Part shown: one piece after another, positions 58,515 through 64,000 of the stretch
Position numbering within the stretch: the stretch's first letter is position 1
Layout: every line of letters starts with the position of its first letter
NCBI RefSeq assembly: GCF_900107935.1
Contig: NZ_FNVG01000001.1
Coordinates: forward strand, 310,001 to 374,000
Origin: Vibrio hangzhouensis
GTDB taxonomy: Bacteria; Pseudomonadota; Gammaproteobacteria; Enterobacterales; Vibrionaceae
Reading direction: 5' to 3'
DNA: 64,000 nucleotides
Notes under the pieces: generated by a model
Told to the model about the DNA's origin: nothing
What the model saw: the letters and a program-made list of their open reading frames with translations, nothing else
The model's database searches: none
Translations under genes and position numbers: made by a program

Positions 58515-58688
58515 ATGAAAAAGTTTCAGGCATTATTGGCATTGGGCGCCTTGGTTGTTATTGCAGGTTGTGCTCCATCGAACGAGTATCGCAACAATCA
58601 GGAAATTGGTGCCAAAATGGAAGAAGAAGCACAGCGAGAAAAACAAATTTGTACCGCGTTGGGTGACATCAATTGTGCTCAGCAATAA
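58515..58688 (+). CDS. small lipoprotein
   Basis: 57-residue predicted lipoprotein: signal peptide MKKFQALLALGALVVIAGC with lipobox VIAGC, then a short charged tail (EEEAQREKQIC) with two further cysteines, in KQICTALGDINCAQQ. TAGGAG precedes the ATG; a GTG at 58506 is inside that signal. No function known. Stands alone ahead of fruR on the opposite strand. Confidence 0.75.
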   Translation: MKKFQALLALGALVVIAGCAPSNEYRNNQEIGAKMEEEAQREKQICTALGDINCAQQ

Positions 58689-58731
58689 ATTGAATATCGA
58701 GTTGTTAAATAAACCACTATGAGTCGAATCG

Positions 58732-58763
58732 TCACTCTCGAAATAGATATATTTCGGGAGTGA
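58732..58763. terminator. hairpin between the small lipoprotein and fruR
   Basis: 14-bp stem TCACTCTCGAAATA/TATTTCGGGAGTGA (one G-U pair) with a GATA loop between two convergent genes. No T-run. Confidence 0.55.
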
Positions 58764-58772
58764 ACTTATAGG

Positions 58773-59750
58773 CTAGCGGATACGTATTTTTCTGGGAATG
58801 AGCTCGACACCTGGATTATAGCGCTTGGCCGAGGCATTAAGAGCGAGTTCCAGAGCACTATCGCAAATCACCTCAAATTGCTGAGGCAGTGAATTGATCT
58901 TAATTGGCAAAAAATCCAACAATCTATTATCACCGAATGTCGCCAGTTTCACTGTGCTCATCAGATCAGGTTTCTCAATCAGTACATCGAGCACGCCTTC
59001 CAGCAGCGTGTATGATGTCGTCACTATCGCATCGGGCACCTTACCCTGCTCCACCCACATAGAAAACAAACGTTTCCCTTCTTCATTATTAAAGTGCTCT
59101 CCGTAACACACCTCCGTTTTCAGACCCGCGTCTTTTACTGCCGCCTCAAACCCGAGATGCCGCTCACGGGAGATATTCAAATCTGGTAACGCTCCAATGA
59201 GACCGACGGTATGTGTTGAAGTGTCGATCACTGAGTTAGTGAGTTCAAATGCTGCGCCATAGTCTTCGCTGATCACGCAACTGAAGTGTTCATCATCGAG
59301 TGAACGGTCAATAGCAATGACCGGTGTTCCTCTTTGCTGTACGGAGAGGTAATAGTCGCTGGCATCGGTAATGGCACTGGCAACAAAAAGCGCATCAATT
59401 CGACGAGAGACCAGCGCATCAACAACCAGTTTCTCTGTTTCTGGGTCGTCATCAGAACAACCAATCAATATCTGAAAACCCGCTTTACGAGAATTCTGTT
59501 CAAGCAACTTGGCTATGCGGGCGTAACTGGTGTTTTCCAAATCTGGAATGATCAGTCCAAATGAACGGCTGTGCCCTGCTCGCAAAGATGACGCTGCATG
59601 GTCAGGCTTATAGTTGTGCTGCTCAACCACCGCCATTACCTTTTTTTGGGTTTTTTCAGAAATACGATACTTCTGTGCTTTACCGTTGATTACATAGCTT
59701 GCCGTGGTCTTAGAAACCCCAGCGAGTTTCGCAATTTCATCTAACGTCAT
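58773..59750 (-). CDS. fruR: catabolite repressor-activator / fructose repressor
   Basis: 325-residue Cra/FruR of the LacI family. The HTH (MTLDEIAKLAGVSKTTASYVINGKAQKYRIS) with its extended YRIS hinge is specific to Cra/FruR, and the length agrees (334 in E. coli). Inducer is fructose-1-phosphate. Divergent from fruBKA; a FruR operator lies within its own promoter spacer, next to a perfect TATAAT -10, so it is probably autoregulated. Confidence 0.94.
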   Translation of the reverse strand: MTLDEIAKLAGVSKTTASYVINGKAQKYRISEKTQKKVMAVVEQHNYKPDHAASSLRAGHSRSFGLIIPDLENTSYARIAKLLEQNSRKAGFQILIGCSDDDPETEKLVVDALVSRRIDALFVASAITDASDYYLSVQQRGTPVIAIDRSLDDEHFSCVISEDYGAAFELTNSVIDTSTHTVGLIGALPDLNISRERHLGFEAAVKDAGLKTEVCYGEHFNNEEGKRLFSMWVEQGKVPDAIVTTSYTLLEGVLDVLIEKPDLMSTVKLATFGDNRLLDFLPIKINSLPQQFEVICDSALELALNASAKRYNPGVELIPRKIRIR

Positions 59751-59818
59751 AACTCGATCCTTTTTGTGCGATGGATCATATAAATGAATTCCAACTTAAC
59801 TGACAAGTTGAATTATAA

Positions 59819-59834
59819 GCTGAATCGGTTCAGT
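59819..59834. promoter_or_regulatory. FruR operator 1
   Basis: GCTGAATCGGTTCAGT, close to the E. coli Cra consensus GCTGAATCGTTTCAGC. It occupies the 17-bp spacer upstream of a perfect fruR -10 hexamer (TATAAT on the minus strand, 59812-59817). Confidence 0.8.
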
Positions 59835-59840
59835 ATAAAA

Positions 59841-59856
59841 GCTGAAAGGATTCAGC
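59841..59856. promoter_or_regulatory. FruR operator 2
   Basis: GCTGAAAGGATTCAGC, matching the Cra consensus except at the centre; 22 bp from operator 1. Confidence 0.75.
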
Positions 59857-59970
59857 AAAGTTCACAATTTTGATAACTGCCCTATATTTGCTCAAGAATC
59901 GTAAAAATTGGGGTGTCGTGGCAGCAAAACCAACACTGTGATACGGTTTGCTGAATTTTTTTAAGAATTT

Positions 59971-59986
59971 GCTGAATCGATTCAGT
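59971..59986. promoter_or_regulatory. FruR operator 3
   Basis: GCTGAATCGATTCAGT, the best consensus match in the region, about 55 bp before fruB and likely to overlap its promoter. Confidence 0.8.
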
Positions 59987-60000
59987 TTTGCATTAAAGCA

Positions 60001-60016
60001 AATGAGTCGGTTCAAA
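60001..60016. promoter_or_regulatory. FruR operator 4 (weak)
   Basis: AATGAGTCGGTTCAAA, a partial match 30 bp downstream of operator 3. Confidence 0.45.
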
Positions 60017-60041
60017 ATGAGAACAAAGTGGGTGAGCTAAT

Positions 60042-61172
60042 ATGCTTCAACTAAACAATAGCAACATCAAACTAAATCAATCATCAAACGACAAACTCAG
60101 CGCGATCAAAGTCATCGCAGCAGACCTTACTGAAAAGGGACTGGTACAACAAGGTTACGTAGAAGGCATGCTGAACCGTGAGGGTCAGAACTCGACTTTC
60201 CTGGGAAACGGCATTGCTATCCCACACGGCACCACCGACACACGCGATCTCGTTAAAGAAACAGGTGTAGCAGTTCACCATTTCCCTAATGGTGTGGACT
60301 GGGGTGATGGTAATACCGCTTACGTTGCCATTGGTATTGCAGCTAAGTCGGATGAACACTTAGGCATCCTCAAGCAGCTTACCAAGGTACTATCGGCAGA
60401 TGGCGTAGAAGAGAAATTGAAACAAGCTAAGTCAGCCAATGAAATCATTGCGCTACTTAATGGTGACGTTCAACTCGAAGCAGACTTTGATGCCTCTTTA
60501 ATCCAACTGAACTTTCCGGCCAGTGACATGGTACAGATGGCTGCAGTTGCGGGTGGACTTCTAAAAAACACCGGTGGTGCGGGCTCAGAGTTTGTCGCTG
60601 ATCTTGTCACTAAGTCTCCCACTCACTTAGGTAAAGGCGTGTGGCTAGTCAGCAGCGACAAAGCGGTAACACGTACAGGTATGGCGTTTGTGTCTACCAT
60701 CAATCAGTGTGAACTGGATGGAACACCGGTCCAGGCTTTGATTGCGTTTGCTGCTTGTAACAACGCACATGCACCAATACTGAACAAAATCACTGAACTG
60801 GTTTTCAAACAGGAACAAGACTCTTTGCTGTCACTGTCTGCCGAACAGGTTCTGGCTTTCTTTACTGGTGAAGATATCGCCACAGAAACAGCGACTGATA
60901 ACGTTGCCGTATTCAAGATTAAGAATTCGCATGGTCTGCACGCTCGTCCGGGAGCCATGCTAGTCGCGGAAGCAAAGAAATTTGAATCCGCTATCAAAGT
61001 TTCAAACCTGAACGGTGATGGCAAGGCTGTGAATGCTAAGAGCCTGATGAAAGTGATTGCACTTGGTGTTAAGCACGGTCATGAGTTGCAATTTACCGCT
61101 GAAGGCCCGGATGCAGCACAAGCACTACAGTCTATTGGCAGCGCTATTGCTTCCGGCTTGGGTGAAGGTTGA
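60042..61172 (+). CDS. fruB: fructose PTS EIIA-HPr fusion (diphosphoryl transfer protein)
   Basis: 376-residue FruB. EIIA-Fru domain at about 1-145 with phosphorylated His62 in IAIPHGTTD; a middle domain (about 155-280) of the FruB type; and an HPr-like FPr domain at about 290-376 with His300 in SHGLHARPGAM. It takes phosphate from enzyme I and passes it to FruA. GGTGAG precedes the ATG. First gene of fruBKA; its TGA is 10 bp from fruK. Confidence 0.96.
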   Translation: MLQLNNSNIKLNQSSNDKLSAIKVIAADLTEKGLVQQGYVEGMLNREGQNSTFLGNGIAIPHGTTDTRDLVKETGVAVHHFPNGVDWGDGNTAYVAIGIAAKSDEHLGILKQLTKVLSADGVEEKLKQAKSANEIIALLNGDVQLEADFDASLIQLNFPASDMVQMAAVAGGLLKNTGGAGSEFVADLVTKSPTHLGKGVWLVSSDKAVTRTGMAFVSTINQCELDGTPVQALIAFAACNNAHAPILNKITELVFKQEQDSLLSLSAEQVLAFFTGEDIATETATDNVAVFKIKNSHGLHARPGAMLVAEAKKFESAIKVSNLNGDGKAVNAKSLMKVIALGVKHGHELQFTAEGPDAAQALQSIGSAIASGLGEG

Positions 61173-61182
61173 GGGGCACGTT

Positions 61183-62127
61183 ATGACAGCTCAAACGAAT
61201 AAAGCGGTAACCATTACTCTCAACCCTGCCCTTGATCTCACCGGCAGTTTAGAGACTCTGAACAAAGGCTCAGTGAGTCTGGTCAATCAGGGCTCACTGC
61301 ATGCTGCAGGTAAAGGCGTCAATGTGGCAAGGGTACTCAGTGACTTAGGCGCGGAGATCACCGTCACGGGTTTCCTAGGAACCGATAACCAGGAGCTTTT
61401 CTGCCAGCTTTTTGATGAGTTAGGCACAAAAGACGAGTTCGTACGTGTTCCGGGCTCCACTCGCATTAACGTAAAGCTCGTGGAAGATAATGGCGAAGTC
61501 AGTGACATCAACTTCCCTGGCGTTGAAGTTACCGAACAAGCAATAGTCCAATTTGAAGCAACACTGAACAATCTCATGGTTGACCATGATTACTTCGTAT
61601 TTGCCGGTAGCCTGCCTAGGGGCATCAGCGCTGAGCAATGCGCTACATGGATTGATCACCTGCAGCAAAACGGCAAGCGTGTCTTATTTGACAGCAGCAG
61701 AGATGCACTCACCAAGGGTCTGGAATCCAAACCGTGGTTAATCAAGCCCAATGACGAAGAATTATCCCAGTTCGTAGGGCGTCACCTGTCAACTCAAGAG
61801 CAGTGTTTGGAAGCGGCAGAAACATTGTCGGATAAAGGTATTGCAAACATTGTGGTATCGATGGGTGCAGAAGGTGTGCTGTGGCTTGAAAACAATCAGT
61901 GGCTACAGGCAAAACCACCAAGAATGGACGTCGTGAGTACCGTGGGTGCTGGCGATACTCTGGTTGCAGGACTTTGTTGGGGTCACATGCAATCACTTAT
62001 GAAAGAAGAATTACTCTCCTTTGCAACTGCACTCTCAGCCTTGGCTGTCAGCCAGGTAGGCGTGGGTGTGCCATGCATTGAAGAAGTTAAATCCCTACAA
62101 CAACAAATACAAATTACTAGAGCTTAG
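61183..62127 (+). CDS. fruK: 1-phosphofructokinase
   Basis: 314-residue PfkB-family kinase converting fructose-1-phosphate to fructose-1,6-bisphosphate. Motifs: TLNPALDLTG at the N-terminus, GKGVNVARVLSDLG, and catalytic STVGAGDTLVAG near the C-terminus. The start at 61183 follows GAGGGG; a frame opening at 61057 would overlap fruB by 116 bp and is rejected. Matches E. coli FruK in length (312). Confidence 0.96.
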   Translation: MTAQTNKAVTITLNPALDLTGSLETLNKGSVSLVNQGSLHAAGKGVNVARVLSDLGAEITVTGFLGTDNQELFCQLFDELGTKDEFVRVPGSTRINVKLVEDNGEVSDINFPGVEVTEQAIVQFEATLNNLMVDHDYFVFAGSLPRGISAEQCATWIDHLQQNGKRVLFDSSRDALTKGLESKPWLIKPNDEELSQFVGRHLSTQEQCLEAAETLSDKGIANIVVSMGAEGVLWLENNQWLQAKPPRMDVVSTVGAGDTLVAGLCWGHMQSLMKEELLSFATALSALAVSQVGVGVPCIEEVKSLQQQIQITRA

Positions 62128-62192
62128 CTGCTAATTATCAGAGTCTCAGATTCTGATTCTGCGTGGCATTAATGGACACAAAGGTCGAACCT

Positions 62193-63929
62193 ATGAAAAT
62201 TTCAATTATTACAGCCTGCCCTAGTGGGGTAGCAAACAGCATTATCGCAGCCGGATTGCTCGATCAAGCGGCCAAAGCACTTGGACACGATGCCACTATC
62301 GAATGTCACTCAAGTGTTGTTGAAACACAAACACTGACTGACGCGCAGATCGCTGAATCGGAAGTGGTGATTGTTGCCGCAAACGCTCCTGTGGATACAC
62401 AGCGCCTGGTCGGCAAAAAGGTCTATCAAGCAAGCATTTCTGAGTGCACTACTGATCCTAAAGCGTTCCTGGCTAACGCAATCGAAAAGGCCTCAGAGCT
62501 AACGGAAGGCACATCGGTTGCTCCGGTTGCGGCTGAACAAACCGGTGGCTCGAAGAAAATCGTCGCTATCACCGCTTGCCCAACAGGTGTTGCGCACACC
62601 TTCATGGCTGCAGAAGCACTGGAAGAGCACGGTAAGCGTCTTGGTCACACAATTAAAGTGGAAACTCGCGGTTCTGTAGGTGCGAAAAACCAACTGACTG
62701 CTCAAGAGATTGCCGATGCTGACCTGGTTATCATCGCCGCTGACATTGAAGTACCGCTTGACCGCTTCGACGGTAAACCTCTTTATAAGACCAGTACAGG
62801 TCTTGCGCTTAAGAAGACCGAGCAAGAAATCAATAAAGCCTTCTCTGCCGCAACAACTTATGCCCACACTGGTGGCAATAACCAAACTAGCGCAACAGAT
62901 GAGAAGAAAGGCGTTTATAAACACCTAATGACTGGCGTATCTCACATGCTACCTGTTGTTGTGGCGGGTGGTTTGATCATCGCTCTGTCGTTCGTATTCG
63001 GTATCGAAGCCTTTAAAGAAGAAGGCACGCTGGCGGCTGCGCTTATGACCATCGGCGGTGGCAGCGCATTTGCTCTGATGATTCCTGTATTAGCTGGTTT
63101 CATTGCCTTCTCAATCGCGGACCGTCCGGGTCTTGCACCTGGCCTAATCGGCGGTATGCTGGCTAGCTCTACTGGCGCAGGTTTCCTAGGTGGTATCGCC
63201 GCCGGTTTCATTGCGGGTTACTCAGCGAAGCTGATTGCTGACAAAGTGTCTCTGCCACAATCAATGGAAGCACTTAAACCTATTTTGATCATTCCATTCC
63301 TGGCAAGTTTGTTTACCGGTCTGGTTATGATCTACATCGTAGGTGGACCTGTTGCAGGCATTATGGCTGCGATGACCGACTTCCTGAACAACATGGGCAG
63401 CGCTAACGCAGTACTTCTGGGTATTATCCTTGGTGCAATGATGTGTTTCGACCTTGGTGGTCCTGTCAACAAGGCAGCATACACGTTTGGTGTTGGTCTA
63501 CTGGCTTCTCAAACGTACGCGCCAATGGCGGCGATCATGGCGGCTGGTATGGTTCCTGCGCTAGGTATGGGCTTGGCAACGTTCCTGGCTAAAGACAAGT
63601 TCGAAGCGGGCGAGCGTGAAGCAGGTAAAGCATCCTTTGTATTGGGTATGTGCTTCATTTCTGAAGGTGCAATTCCATTCGCAGCAAAAGATCCAATGCG
63701 TGTTATTCCATCATGCATGATTGGTGGTGCACTGACAGGTGCTCTGTCTATGCTAATTGGTGCGAAGCTGATGGCTCCACACGGTGGCCTGTTTGTACTA
63801 CTGATTCCAGGTGCTATCTCTCCTGTTCTTATGTATCTGGTCGCGATTGCAGCAGGTACCGCAGTGACAGGCTTCACCTATGCTTTCCTCAAGCGCCGCG
63901 AAGAAAGCAAACAAGTTGTAACGGCTTAA
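62193..63929 (+). CDS. fruA: fructose PTS EIIBC component
   Basis: 578-residue FruA with domain order IIB'-IIB-IIC. The first IIB-like domain retains a cysteine (Cys9 in TACPSGVAN) and the second carries the phosphorylated Cys129 in TACPTGVAHT; IIC is a polytopic membrane domain from about residue 245 with FDLGGPVNKAAYTFG. It takes up fructose and releases fructose-1-phosphate. AAAGGT precedes the ATG at 62193; a frame from 62163 lacks such a signal. Completes the fru operon. Confidence 0.95.
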   Translation: MKISIITACPSGVANSIIAAGLLDQAAKALGHDATIECHSSVVETQTLTDAQIAESEVVIVAANAPVDTQRLVGKKVYQASISECTTDPKAFLANAIEKASELTEGTSVAPVAAEQTGGSKKIVAITACPTGVAHTFMAAEALEEHGKRLGHTIKVETRGSVGAKNQLTAQEIADADLVIIAADIEVPLDRFDGKPLYKTSTGLALKKTEQEINKAFSAATTYAHTGGNNQTSATDEKKGVYKHLMTGVSHMLPVVVAGGLIIALSFVFGIEAFKEEGTLAAALMTIGGGSAFALMIPVLAGFIAFSIADRPGLAPGLIGGMLASSTGAGFLGGIAAGFIAGYSAKLIADKVSLPQSMEALKPILIIPFLASLFTGLVMIYIVGGPVAGIMAAMTDFLNNMGSANAVLLGIILGAMMCFDLGGPVNKAAYTFGVGLLASQTYAPMAAIMAAGMVPALGMGLATFLAKDKFEAGEREAGKASFVLGMCFISEGAIPFAAKDPMRVIPSCMIGGALTGALSMLIGAKLMAPHGGLFVLLIPGAISPVLMYLVAIAAGTAVTGFTYAFLKRREESKQVVTA

Positions 63930-63956
63930 CTGTCAGCAACTGAACTAACCTAAAGT

Positions 63957-63979
63957 CCAGATGGGGCCTTCCCATCTGG
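63957..63979 (+). terminator. hairpin after fruA
   Basis: 9-bp stem CCAGATGGG/CCCATCTGG with a 5-base loop, 27 bp after the stop. No T-run within the window, so terminator function is not assured. Confidence 0.55.
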
Positions 63980-64000
63980 CAGTATGCCACCCCCAAAACC

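Noticed and set aside
61057..61182. Longer fruK frame starting inside fruB
   Set aside because: The added residues do not resemble 1-phosphofructokinase, and ATG 61183 has GAGGGG upstream.
63957..63979. Confident rho-independent terminator after fruA
   Set aside because: The stem is good but no T-run follows before the window ends.

Overview
The window reads as part of a Vibrionaceae genome, most likely a Vibrio and plausibly its second chromosome. The gene families and orders are typical of that group: a rbsDACBKR operon, fruR facing fruBKA, a GH18 chitinase with a C-terminal chitin-binding module, GlgC, GltS, a TtrSR-like sensor pair, and a short TATACTCAA-ended palindromic repeat of a kind I recall from vibrio genomes. 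Genes are tightly packed, coding density is high, and base composition looks moderate and even. No rRNA, tRNA, transposase, integrase, prophage or CRISPR array was seen. The assignment rests on family recognition, not on a database search.

Bases 1-21.3 kb form a carbohydrate or polyol catabolic region. Two convergent, clearly paralogous IclR regulators come first. Next is a very large exported protein combining beta-propellers, two haem c sites, a PA14 domain and two NPCBM carbohydrate-binding domains. Then follow an aldehyde dehydrogenase and an iron alcohol dehydrogenase, and an FGGY kinase, a DhnA/LsrF-type aldolase, a GlpD-like FAD dehydrogenase, an aldo/keto reductase and a SorC-type regulator. 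Divergent from the regulator is a complete sugar-type ABC importer. The same inverted repeat, GATAC-N5-GTATC, occurs twice before the importer and once before the alcohol dehydrogenase operon, which suggests one regulon. The substrate is not known.

Bases 21.3-34.4 kb hold a START-domain protein, isopentenyl-diphosphate isomerase, a five-gene LolCDE-like envelope export cluster (ATPase, two FtsX permeases, LolA-like carrier, outer-membrane barrel), glgC, the chitinase, a glycine-zipper lipoprotein and a YqhD-like alcohol dehydrogenase.

Bases 34.4-47.9 kb carry the rbs operon with a readable promoter (two RbsR palindromes and a CRP-like site) and intercistronic hairpins, then a PAS-GGDEF protein with a degenerate EAL domain, maltose acetyltransferase, a DJ-1/PfpI protein, a glutathione S-transferase, GltS, a LysR regulator and a NAD(P)-binding protein.

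Bases 47.9-53.2 kb look like an anaerobic respiration module. A TtrS-like periplasmic-binding sensor kinase and its FixJ-type regulator face a Tat-exported flavoprotein, a tetrahaem cytochrome and a NapC-type quinol dehydrogenase, with an FNR-like site between them. The flavoprotein lacks the catalytic-site histidine of fumarate reductases, so its electron acceptor is probably not fumarate.

Bases 53.2-64 kb contain a small conserved protein, an SgrR-like regulator divergent from a 6-phospho-beta-glucosidase, a LacI regulator, a small lipoprotein, and fruR with four FruR operators ahead of the fructose phosphotransferase operon fruBKA.
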